DNA from: Closterium sp. NIES-65
Taxonomy: Eukaryota > Streptophyta > Zygnematophyceae > Desmidiales > Closteriaceae
Direction: 5' to 3'
DNA: 64,000 nt
Assembly (NCBI GenBank): GCA_948144175.1
Contig: CANXME010000532.1
Location: forward strand, 3,099,001-3,163,000
The notes below the pieces were generated by a model. That model saw only the letters and a list, made by a program, of their open reading frames with translations, was not told where the DNA came from and searched no databases. The position numbers were made by a program, and so were the translations under genes. Position 1 is the stretch's first letter; every line of letters begins with the position of its first letter. This document shows positions 9,923 to 20,200 of this stretch, piece after piece.

Positions 9923-11360
9923 CGACGACGACGACGACGACGATGATGATGATGACGAACAGCTTCCTTGCAATTTCCCTCCCCCTCCCCCCTTCCCACC
10001 CTCCCCTTCCCCTCCTCCCCTCCCCGATCGCACCCCGCCGCCCCCCTGGTCTCCTCTCTCTCACCAAATCTATCACAACTTCTCATTGCATAGCCTCGTC
10101 CTCCCATTACCTTCCGTCCGCCTCCCATCATTCCCTTTTTCTCCACGTGCCCCTACTCTCCCCCATTACCTCCTCGCGCCGGCAGCACAACGAGCAGCGG
10201 CGGCAGGCGTGGGCGTGGGAGCGCAAGCAGGCGATCGCAGCGGGGCGAGAGGACGAGGTGCAGGGGGGCACGGAGGCCACGCTCTCACTGCACACCACGC
10301 CTCTCACCTTCGACCCCTTCGTGCCACCCGCCTTTGCTGACTTCCTGAACCACTCCTTCCACTGCCTCTCCTTCTACTCCACCGGCCTCTCCTCCCAAGC
10401 AAGCCTCGAGAAAACCCGCGCAGCGAACCCGGAGCAGAAGTTTTTGACGCTGCCCGAGATGATGGCGGAGCACGGGCATGCGTATGTGGACGTGTTAAAG
10501 CTGGACTGCGAGGGGTGCGAGGAAGAGGTGCTGCTGGAGCTGGGCTCTACTGTGTACCCCTCACAGCTACCCCTCGTGGGGTGGCCGAGAGCGGAGAGGG
10601 AAGAGGAGGAGGATATGGGGGGTGGGCGGAGGGAAGGACGGCGGGAGGTGGTGGTTGGTGGTGGTGGAAGGAGGGGATTAGCGGGGTCGGGGGTGGTGGT
10701 GAGAGGCGGTGGCGAGGGCATGGTGCGAGGTGGTGAGGGGGAGAGAGTTCCAGCGGTTGGTCAGATACTGGTGGAGATGCACAGGTGAGCCAGCTGTGCT
10801 GCTGCTGCTGGGGTGCATGTGGCATGCACCGACAGCACAGACAAGACACAGCAGGTACCGTGTGGGTTAGTCACACATGGTGGAGTGGCTGTAGCAGCGT
10901 AAAGGAGGTATGGCATGTGGCAGATTACAGGATGATGAGGACTGGTAGCAAGCAAGCAACCCTTGCTGTGCTGTGCACAGAGGCATGAGCATCAGCAGGG
11001 GCAATATCCTCAATAACATCCACAGTGTACACGCAGTGTGCTCTGTGCACTCTACCACACCCTCTTGCTGATCCCGCCCATATGCCACTGCTCCCAACTG
11101 CTTCTTCCCGCAGCACTCTCACCAATCATCTCGTACCTCTCCATCTCCTTCCCCCTCACCTCTCGTCACGCCTCCCTCGACCGCATGCCCACCTGCCCTC
11201 TCTCCCCCTCCCCAGGGTGAACGACTCAGCAGCGACACTGGCAGTGGTGGGGCATCTAGAGCAGCTGGGGTACCGTCTCTTCCACGTGGAGCCCAACCCT
11301 GTCGCGCCTGCACACTACGAGGAGCTCGCCTTCATCCACAGGCGCCTCGTTGACGTTTGA
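8560..11360 (+). CDS. METTL24-like (Methyltransf_22 / FkbM-type) membrane methyltransferase
   Basis: Putative SAM-dependent methyltransferase of the METTL24 / Methyltransf_22 group; the substrate is unknown. The first exon opens at ATG 8560 and encodes a signal anchor (GPHVLLLIYLLVASTLTTTL, about residues 20-40), so it is probably a type II Golgi or ER protein. An in-phase exon edge LRLADKPFQ ends at 9183 before GTGAGC. Exon 2 (10186-10784) holds the core: FLNHSFHCLSFYSTG, then DVLKLDCEGCEEEVL (acidic motif of the family) and GQILVEMHR. Exon 3 (11216-11360) gives GYRLFHVEPNP and the stop. Phases agree at both introns (0 and 2). The join between the anchor and 9154 is not resolved: the anchor frame stops at 9096, so an extra small intron or exon is needed. 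A Gly/Arg-rich stretch before GQILVEMHR may be an unspliced insert. Confidence 0.65.
9261..9957. repeat. GAT/GGGGAT microsatellite in intron 1
   Basis: About 0.7 kb of (GAT)n interrupted regularly by GGG to give GGGATGATGATGATGAT-like units of 15, 18, 21 or 24 bases. It ends in plain (GAT)n and (GAC)n. It lies wholly in intron 1 of the METTL24-like gene. Because every unit is a multiple of three, poly-Met, poly-His, poly-Ser and poly-Ile frames arise; these are artefacts. Confidence 0.95.
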
Positions 11361-11830
11361 AACGTCATCCAAAAGTCAATGTGCAGCGCGCCCCAACCCC
11401 ATCGCGGCTGCACATTGTGCGGAGCAAGCATTTACCCACCACCGCCTTGTGCTGCCCTCCTCTGCCGCCCTTTTCTGAGTCCTCCAGAGAGGACCTCTCT
11501 CTACGACGTGCAGGGCAACTCCACTAACGCCACTACCACCACTTCATGCAGCCCTGGGGTTTTGTTGCTGGGGGCTGCTATGCTACTGAGCTACCGTATA
11601 TGCTGTGTAGGCCATCCGGACCCTGGTGTTGAAATTTATCTGCCTCGTTTATGTGAAACCGAGTCCATTAATGAATAAAGAGTATGGTCCTCGGACTTGC
11701 ACCAACTAGCCATACTAGGTACCACCACCCACCCACCCACACGAGTGACCCTGTAATCTTCTCAAGCTTTGGACAAGGAAATCATACCCTTCTTGCAACC
11801 ACATGAACCGTCCAATCCCATCCCATCCCA
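11361..11830. other. Spacer between two convergent methyltransferase genes
   Basis: The plus gene ends at 11360 and the minus gene ends at 11831, tail to tail with 470 bp between. It should hold both 3' UTRs. A (CCCA)n-type CCACCCACCCACCCA run lies near 11725. Confidence 0.6.
11674..11679 (+). promoter_or_regulatory. Candidate polyadenylation signal AATAAA
   Basis: A canonical AATAAA lies 314 bp after the stop of the METTL24-like gene. It is the best candidate for that gene's 3' end. It is only a hexamer, so it is unproven. Confidence 0.4.
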
Positions 11831-14800
11831 TCAGCGCATGAGCCACCCCTTCTTAGGGTCCACCCTAACCGGCTTCTCCAAGAGAGCATTCACCTGCACA
11901 TGCACACTCCCGTCACTCTCCTCCCCCACGCCACCCCTGGGCAGCATGTGCCAGTGCAGGCGCTTGTACCCCAGCCCGTCCACCAGTGCCACATACAGCG
12001 GCAAGTCTCGCAGGGGGAGCAGCAGAGAGTCGAGCCAGAGCACGCCGCCCACTCGCAGAACGCGGTCCCACTCGAAGAGCATGTGCTCCCAGGGGAGGAG
12101 AGGGGTGAGAGGGAGGTAGAGCATGCAGGTGGCGCCGCAGTGGATGATGTCCACTGTGTTGTCGAAAAGTGGTAGCCGTTGCTGCGAGTGGGGAGGTGGA
12201 CAGGGGAAGTGGGGGAGAGAGGTTCAGGAGATGCGGGTAATGTGATGTGATGAGGTGACCAGTTGTGGCATGGTGTGGTGCAAGTTGCTATACTGTTACA
12301 TGTGGCATATCACAGCACAGCACATCACAGCAGGGCACCGCACATCCCAGCACATCACAGCACATCACAGCACATCACAGCACATCCCAGCACATCCCAG
12401 CACGCACTGAGTGTGGCACGTGCAGGGGAATGAGTCCCCTCAGTGCAATTGTCTCCATGTATGGGGTGCCCTGCGCCTGCATTGATGTCCGCCCCGTGCC
12501 CTGTGCCTCCGCATTAATAGCCGTGGTGAGAACTGTCACGTTGTATCGTGCCATGTGTGCCGCCCAGCTGCCCGTGCCACCTCCCACGTCCAGCCCGACC
12601 CTGGAGGAGAGGAGGGAGGCACGGGGAGAGGGGGGAGACTGATGGCCGTGGTGAGAACTGTCACGTTGTACCCCGTCATGTGTGCCGCCCAGCTGCCCGT
12701 GCCACCTCCCACGTCCAGCCCAACCCTGGAGAGGAGGGGAAGGAGGGGATGGATGATGGCCGTGGTGGTGCCGTTGTGTTTATGATGGCTGTGCGTCACC
12801 ATTCTCTCATCAGGCACGGAGCTGTGATGCGTCAAGGATGGAGTGATGGTGCGTGAGCGGATTGATGAAGAGAGAGGTGTGGGAAAGATGGGGGCAAAGG
12901 AGCACGTGAGCTGTGGTGGGCAGGGCTTGACTGCCTTGACCTGTGCTCGTTTCCCCAACCAGTAACAGTTTCTCCCTCAAAACCTCCCTAGCCAGCTTTC
13001 CTCTCGCCTTCTCTTCGCCGTCAAACTCAGGAACCTCTTTTCCCACCCATTACGTCCCCATAGCATTAGCACGCACCTGAGAGCGCCCTGCTGCCACCGC
13101 ACCTGAGAGCGCCCTGCTGCCACCGCACCTGAGAGCGCCCTGCTTCCACCGCACCACGTCCTGCACGGAGAGCGCCCCTCGGAAGCGCGACTGCCATCGC
13201 CTGCTCTGCACGCTCATGTTGAAGCACTGCGCGCACTCGCTGCCCGCCATGCCGTTGCTATTGCTGTTGCTGTTGAGGCAGTGGAACGACTTGCACGCGT
13301 GGTGCTGCCACCGCACTGCTGTGTCCTGCAGGGTCAGCTGCGAGAAGAGCGATTGCGGGAATGGCATGGGCTGGCGGGGGAAGGGGGGGCAGGAGGGAAG
13401 AGAAGGGGCGGGATAGGAATTGAAGGTGTGGTGTGGTTCAGAGGACTACCGTGCGTGAGTGGCATTTCACTTGGAACCGATCTGTGGAAGCCCAAGAACA
13501 TTGCAACGCCCCTCACTCATGCCCATCTTGGTTGGCTTGCTTGGTTGCCACAGGGTGAACGAGCAACAGCAACAGCCATGCGAGCAGCGCAGCAGCACAG
13601 GTGTCCAGAGCAACACCTGCACGTCAAGGTTCCACTACGCAGGGACGACGACAATGACAAGGCATGTGACAGACTGACTGACCTCGACGTGGGCAGCTGG
13701 TGTGCGGGAGAGGCAGCGGCGCATGGGCAGGGCGAAGCAGTGGCGGTGGAAGAGCAGCGCCTGCGTGTCGAGCCAGTCGTCGGGGCACATGTGGCGCGGC
13801 TTGTAGTCCAGGTACTGCATCAGCTCCTCCTCACTGCCCTCACACGCGTACGCCTGATGGCCACGGCACGGGAGGGTGTGGGTTGAAATGGGTGGGCATG
13901 TGTCGTGTGTGCAATGGAAAAGGCATGGGAGCAAGGGTGCTTCATGGAATGGCATGGTACGAGGGGGACGAAACGCGCTGTCCATGCACAGACAAACTGG
14001 CAGTGATTCTGCCATTAGATCTCGCTTGCAAAGGAAAGGATCGCCTTGCTCATTGTCACGCCCCACTACACCACACCACACCACCACCTGGCACAACTCA
14101 ACCCCCATGCCACTCTGAGTTATGAGGCCAGTCGGCCCTCATGGGACGCAGTCACCCAAGGCGCGACTCACCTTCCACACGTGTGCGGGGTGTGAGAGCA
14201 GCATGCCCATGCCCGTGCACGATGCCACCACTGCCCTCGCCCTCTCCATCGCCTGCCATGCACCGCACAGGCACACACACACAGGCATACACAGCCACAT
14301 GCCCCGTGGGTGGGCGCCGGCGTATGCACACATGCACAAAGACGCGGGAACGTGACTATCTCTGCTGCAGGCTGTGGCAGGCAGGGAAGTGAGAGCACAC
14401 GGCAGCGAGAAGATACAAGCATGTTAGAACACACACTGGTTCACAGAGCTAACCGGTGCTTGCATTCTGCATGGCGACAAAAGACCGGGTGCGGCTGTGG
14501 AGTCCCGTTGGAGCTCCGAAGAAAATGCTGCACAGCCCCGTTCCTCCCCTACACGCCCCACCCCCCCGCGCTGACCGATTTGGGCATGAGGCGAGTTGCC
14601 CAGTTGATGGAAGGGGACGCTAGCTGCTTGTCCAGACGCTGCCTTGCTGTGCTGATGCGCCTTAACTCCCTCTGGCATGCATGCCATCAGACAGACCGAC
14701 AAGTAGCACGGTTCACACACACACAGGAGGCAGACACAGACTCAGACACAGGCACAGACAGGCAGGCAGGCAGGCAGGATGGTAGGCAGGAAGGCAGCCA

Positions 14801-16277
14801 TGCACACACACGACCGCACTGGCATGCGGCCACACACATACACACACGTGAGTAGAGGCGCGCTTACACACATGGAACGAGGAGAGAAAGCCATGAATAA
14901 GGTGCGCTCAAACAGGACAAGTGACGACCAATCACACACCCCTCTGCCGTTCCACCTCACCTACGTCCCGACAGTTCACCTCCCTGCTTATCCACCCATA
15001 CCCCAATAGGACCTGCTCCCTCACTCTCTCCCCTCCCCCCTCCCTTCCTTCCCCCTCCCCCCCCCCTTCCCCCTCCCCCCCCCCTTCCCCCTCCCCCCCC
15101 CCCTTCCCCCTCCCCCCCCCCGTCCCCATCTTCCACCTTCCCCCCTCCCCCCCCGTCCCCCTCCCCCACCTTCTTCTCCGCCATCTCAGCGTCCATGCGC
15201 GCCAGTCGTCCCATCTGATCCCGCAGCTTCTTGCGCCACCCCACCCCGCCCACCGCCAGCAGTGCGCGCTGCCCGCCCACCCTCGCCGCAGCACCCCACA
15301 CATCCTCCGCCCCTCCTGCACGCCTTGAGGGCGCCGCTTCTTCATCCACCCCTGCCGCAATCTCATTGCCGCTGCTCTCCCCGCCGCTGCTCCCCTCATC
15401 CCCTTGCTTCCACCCATCCAATTGGCCTTCCCTCGTCTCCTCAACGCCTTGCCTCCTCCCGCCCATGCCGCCCATGCCATTCTGCATGCTCGTGTCATCT
15501 TCCGCGCCCCTGCCAGCTGGATTATCCCCGTGCACGCCAGCTGGCATGTGAAACGTGGCGGCGTGCCATTGTCGCAGCTGCTCCAGCTCATGCTTGCACG
15601 TGAGGCGCTCGCGCTGGGTGCTGCGGGGAGACGAGACAGTGACGGGGGAAGCGGAGGGGGGGCGCGGTGGGGAGGAGGGGGTCACGGGTGGGGGGGGGTG
15701 AGAGGGGGAAGGGTTGGAAAAGATGAAGGCAGGGAAACAAGGGGTGCGAGGGCACTCGTGTTTGGCGTTGGGTGTGTTGGAGAGGAGGTGTGTTCAGAGG
15801 GGGGCAATCGGTGAGTGCGATCGACGATGAGCAATCCACCCGCCCACTAAGCCAGTGCCTTCAAGCCAGTAGCTAAAGGCCTGTCCATCTTGAGATGACT
15901 TGAATTCCACGCACCACGATCTGCGTCCAGGTGTAGACACTTGTGGAAGACGCTCGCGTTCTGGCAACATGACACGTGCGAATTTTGGGGAAAGCACAGG
16001 CAAGAGCGTGAAATTAGGGCTCGACACGGGGCGGCGTGCGCGGATGAGATGGCTCGGGAAGGTCGCACCTGGTGCGCTGTGATAGAAGGGAGTTAATGGC
16101 GGGTAGGAAGCCGGAGGGTCGCAGGGACGACGCTTCGACGCTGCTGGTGCGACTGGCAGACGACGTCGCGTGCGACGCATGCGGTGCGAGCGATAGCGAG
16201 GATGCGAGAATGGCTAGCGCGAGTAGAGAGGCGCCTGACATCCGGCGGTAAGCGCGATCGCGCCGTGGAATCGTCAT
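11831..16277 (-). CDS. Membrane-anchored plant SAM-dependent methyltransferase (At3g27230/At5g40830-like), 8 exons
   Basis: Member of the plant-specific anchored methyltransferase family; the substrate is not known. Exons: 16277-16069, 15620-15170, 14638-14576, 14252-14172, 13853-13683, 13337-13129, 12600-12408 and 12181-11831. All introns are GT-AG, phases agree at every junction, and the total is 1728 nt, or 575 residues. Residues about 14-37 (SGASLLALAILASSLSLA) form a signal anchor. CPDDW (291) and ALPMRRCLSRT match CPDDW and PLPRRRCLAKT of the Arabidopsis proteins. WQHHACKSFHCL and CAQCFNMS match the GCKSFDCL and CVGCFDL blocks. LDVGGGTG (about 398) is SAM-binding motif I. QRLPLFDNTVDIIH (460), WDRVLRVGGVLWLD and the terminal NALLEKPVRV complete the domain. 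Exon 2 is longer than in Arabidopsis and Gly-rich. Exon 7 and the exon 6 donor have local duplicate copies (see repeats). Confidence 0.85.
12307..12407. repeat. CACATCACAG decamer repeat beside the exon 7 donor
   Basis: About ten imperfect copies of CACATCACAG/CACATCCCAG abut the 5' splice site of exon 7 (12408) on the intron side. It is a simple microsatellite inside the methyltransferase intron. Confidence 0.8.
12521..12735 (-). repeat. Tandem partial duplication of the SAM-binding exon
   Basis: Two near-identical segments lie 125 bp apart: copy A (12521-12606), which is the 5' half of exon 7 with its acceptor, and copy B (12646-12731) in the intron just upstream. Both contain a CCAG acceptor and encode VGLDVGGGTGSWAAHM. 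The residues then differ slightly (ARYNVTVLTTAI against TGYNVTVLTTAI). B lacks the rest of the exon and has no good donor. The 125-bp shift puts A and B in different frames, so both cannot be read together. Confidence 0.9.
13073..13150 (-). repeat. Three 26-bp copies of the exon 6 splice donor
   Basis: Units at 13073-13098, 13099-13124 and 13125-13150 differ by one visible base. Each carries CTCAG|GTGCG on the minus strand, giving possible exon ends at 13129, 13103 and 13077. Only 13129 ends in phase 2, the phase needed by exon 7. The other two would shift the frame by one or two bases. Confidence 0.9.
14700..14860. repeat. CA/GGCA microsatellites in intron 3-2 region
   Basis: Short (CA)n runs and (GGCA)n near 14757-14778, inside the intron between exons 2 and 3 of the minus-strand methyltransferase. 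No coding content was seen. Confidence 0.6.
15017..15169. repeat. Polypyrimidine/polypurine tract at the exon 2 donor
   Basis: About 150 bp of TTCCCCCTCCCCCCCC-like repeats on the plus strand. In the transcript (minus strand) this is G-rich sequence starting immediately after the exon 2 splice donor at 15170. Such tracts can form triplex DNA or G-quadruplex RNA (established chemistry); an effect here is inference. Confidence 0.85.
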
Positions 16278-16783
16278 AGAACGCTGAGCGGCGTGTGATT
16301 GAATTTGAAGGGCATCCCTCGACAGACGATTCGGCGGTACGAATTTTGTTGCGGAGGCGAATAAACGCGGATCGCGCTGGATCCGTGTCAGATAGTCAAT
16401 TCACTGTTCGGTTGCCAGTTTGGCTTGAGGCCTCCAACGCATAGCACCAGCTGATGCTTCGTGAGGGCTTCTACGTTAGGGCTACGAGCCTCGAGACCTT
16501 CGCCTCCAATTTGCCCCTCGTGTTCACCCGATCAGAATGCACGCGCTATAGTTTGCCTCGAATCTTTACACCTAGTGCGTTCAATGAGGCGATCGAAGTA
16601 AACAATCTACATGGACCGGGAATTTTCAGGAATGAAAATGTACAGCTATGGATAATGGTTTCGAACAGACTCTAATGATTCTACAATGCAAAGCACACTG
16701 ACTGTATATGCACTATAATTACACCATAATGGACTGTCGCTGTCCTCTTGTTGTGGGCTGCAAAAAAAAAAAAACACCCCTCT
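16278..16783. other. Upstream region of the anchored methyltransferase
   Basis: Between the start codon of the minus-strand gene and the left LTR of the Copia element. It should hold the promoter. No clear TATA box or second gene is visible. An A13 run lies at 16762-16774, close to the insertion point. Confidence 0.4.
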
Positions 16784-17218
16784 TGTTGGAAACAATAAGT
16801 CTTAGTGCGCTTCTGTCGTGTCAAAACCCAAGACACTAGCGAAGCAGTCCGAATCGAAACATCGAGTCAAACCTCGGAGGTAAGGGTAACCGCCTGGAGG
16901 TTACGAGAAAGTCAAAGGTCAGCGACCTTTGACTCGACAATTACAGCGCGACAATTAAGGACACACAACTGACTCGTTACAGAGCAGTTGCCCGAGTCGC
17001 ACTGTATCGAATCGCAACAGCAATACAGTTATCTATCTATTCGTATTCCCTGTACCCTTATATAAGACCTTGTATTTGCTTGTTTAATTTAATCTACTTT
17101 GCTCTCACACACCACTGCAAGGTCGGTTCACAAGTTTCATTAAACGCTTCCGCCATTACAAGTTTCCTACCCAGAGTTATCCTCTGCAAAGATCCTTAAG
17201 GGCCTTCTCAGCCCAACA
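16784..17218 (+). repeat. 5' LTR of the 435-bp-LTR Copia
   Basis: Starts TGTTGGAAACAATAAG and ends CAGCCCAACA. A TATATAAG box at 17059-17066 probably directs transcription. Confidence 0.95.
17059..17066 (+). promoter_or_regulatory. TATA box in the 5' LTR
   Basis: TATATAAG about 160 bp before the LTR end; it is repeated at the same place in the 3' LTR. Confidence 0.7.
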
Positions 17219-17230
17219 TGGTATGAGAGC
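17219..17230 (+). other. Primer-binding site
   Basis: TGGTATGAGAGC directly follows the LTR and resembles the initiator-Met tRNA complement TGGTATCAGAGC used by plant Copia elements. Confidence 0.75.
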
Positions 17231-17267
17231 AGACAGGGGAAACTCTAAACTTTTTATATTACAAGAC

Positions 17268-20200
17268 ATGGCAACAAACAAGGAAAGGAGCTCCCCTAAT
17301 GGCTCCTCGGGCACTACTCCTACTCCACCACCAGCCTCTGGCCTGCAGACAGAGGAAGGCACGGCAGCAAGACCAAGGGGAACGTCAACCGAGACCCCCA
17401 CGAATCACCCTTCTGACTTCGACCAGAGCATGATGGAGAAATTCTTCTCCTTCATGTCCTTCTACGAGCAACACCAGCAGTCGGGACCTGCACAGACACA
17501 CAACAGCAACAACGGAGCGACACCCATGAGCCTTGATGGGTCGTCATATGCGCGAGGGAATCAACAGCAGCAACCCACCTTCGCCCCGTACGAGCGCGGG
17601 TCGATCAGCTTCCTGCCTCAACCTTCACCTGCGCAAGACAAACCAATGGACGCGTTACAAGTTCAGTCGCAATTCGCGCATGTTTTGAAATTACAAACGT
17701 CAAGACCTTTCGACGGAAAGGACTTCTTCACCTGGTCATTTGAATTCGAGCTGATGATGGAGGGCGCGCAGATACTCGGCTTCTTCGACGGATCCCTGCA
17801 GTATCCAGCAAACGGCACACAGTATGAGAAGCAGCAGTATACGTATCAATCCATGATGGCGTATACTATTCTACTGAGAAACATCACACCAACCGAGCAG
17901 CAGAACATTCGCTCTTACCGGAACTTCGGCAACTCGGCGGAACTTGCGTACGGCCATCTGAAGAACCTGTATCAGGCAACAGACAGTGTAAACCAGAGCA
18001 GGTTAATGGCGCAGTTGACAACAGTTGAAATGAAACCAGGAGAAAAGGGGTTGGCGTATATCAGCCGATGTCGCGAATTGCGCGACAAGCTTCTTCGATG
18101 CGGAGGATCAATCTCTGAAGACGCCTTCGTAACAGTCGTCATCAGTGGCCTCGGTCCTCAGTGGCGCGCCACCAAAGCAATTCTTCGAGCACACGGGAGG
18201 ATCTCCGAAGCGGCACTCTGCGCAGAAATCCACGCCGAGCAGCAGGATATCGACCTGCAAGAAGAAAGGCACAAGAAAAGGGCATTAGCACCGGAGTTCG
18301 CTTTCCACACTCAGCGACGACACAACAACTACAACAACCGACAGCAGCAGCCTAAGTTAGTACCTCCGTTTTGTCACATCTGCAAAACATCAGGACACCC
18401 CCGCACGCATTGCCCGTCTCGACAGACAACACCACAGCGACAACTGCGGCCTTCAAGCTCACAAGTTGCTTCAACGCAAGGAAGTCCGACAACAACGATT
18501 CAAGCTTCAACGACTTCAACTGGACAACCTGCACAAGGAGCAAGAAACATAGTCAACTGCATGGTAAAGATAAACGACTCTTGCACAACAGAGTCACCAC
18601 CCCATTACTCACCAGAAGAGGAGCTCGACAACAGGACGCCTCGCCGCGAATCACTCCACCCGAATCCGACTTACGCCGCCATCGCTCAAAGTGAACCGTC
18701 CGGCCAAGACACTTGGTTCTTGGACAGTTGCTGCGGGCAACACATGTGCTCGTCCGGGCGCTTCGTACAACGCGAACATCGAATCCAACGAGAAGTGATC
18801 ATCACGGTCGCCAACAATCAAAACCTGCGCACACGACGACAAGGAGTGGTACAGCTTCAGTCAAGAGAAACAAATGTCATACTGCACATGTCTAAGGTAC
18901 TCATTGCTGAAGGACTCGGTTACAACTTACTGAGTGTTAGCCAGCTGATGGCGAAGGGGATTCACCTGGAAGCCGACAGCACCACCCAGGAGTTCAAGCT
19001 ATACCACGGGAGAGGCGGTCTCTACATCGGGAAGGCAGTGTTGAAGAACAACGTCTTCGTCCTCGACTTCGTTCCTGACCTGGGCACTGCAGACAGCGAC
19101 GCCATCGTGAATTTTACTGATTGGACACACCCTCCTGATCTCGACCCCGACTTCAGCCTGGGAGGTTTCTGGTACTCCCACACTATCCCTGAAGCAGAAC
19201 GAACAAGAGCGTTAGCGACGATTCAACAAACATCAGAAGCAGAGACAACATCGGCAGCAGCAGCAACATCGGCAGCAGAGACAACATCAGCAGCAGCAGG
19301 AACAACGACACCGGTCACAGTCGACGAAGCACCACCAACACCCGCGCAACAGCTGAATCCGACTCAACGTGAAGTCCACCGAAGCGCCAACTTCGTCGCC
19401 AGTTTTTACTCCAACTCCGACGCATACCAACGTTCACCCGGACACCGCGCCTCTGAAGAGATCTGGCACGCACGCACAGGACATGCAAGCAACACGGTTT
19501 TAAATAACACGATAAGAGCAGGAGTTCTTGACAAAGACTCCCTACTTCTACCCGATGGCAGAGAACTCCAAAAGGCACGAGGGACTTGCCTTATATGTCC
19601 CGAAGCTGACTTACCTCATCGACCGTTCGCTCCACATCACAACCCGAGCGCTCCAGCGTACGCACCACTCGAAAAGGTCTACAACGACATCCTCTACAAT
19701 CGCGAACCAGGACAAGTTAACTACAACTACACCATCACCTTCATCGACGCCGCCACTCGATATGTCTGGCATCGTAACCTACCCAGCCGCGACATGGCAC
19801 TCGCAGCATTCGCCGCCTGGCTACCGGTAGCAGAGAGAGAGTCTGGAACGCAACTGAAAAGCTTCCAGTCAGACGGAGGTGGCGAGTACACCTCTCAGCG
19901 CTTCAAGCAGTTCCTGGCGAAAAGGGGGATCAAGCAACTTCTCTCCCTTCCCTACGCACATCAACAGCAAGGTGTCGCAGAACGAATGAACAGGACTCTG
20001 CAAAACAGCATGCCCAAACTGTTACGCGGCATGCGGCTACCCAACCACCAGTGGCCAGCAGCAATGGACCATGCTGTCATGCTGCACAACTTGTTGTCGT
20101 CGTCGTCACTCCCGAACAACGCATCACCGCATCTGCTGTGGACAGGGAAGCAGGGCAGCACAAAAATGTTACGAGTCTTCGGGTGCATGGTACAGTACAG

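Noticed and set aside
8866-10146. His-, Ser-, Ile- and Met-rich proteins over the GAT tract
   Set aside because: All are frame products of a trinucleotide repeat inside an intron.
15794-15966. A possible extra exon in the first intron of the anchored methyltransferase (NASVFHKCLHL or WCVEFKSSQDG frames)
   Set aside because: Exon 1 (phase 2) and the exon starting at 15620 join in phase without it, and no frame through this piece fits both sides.
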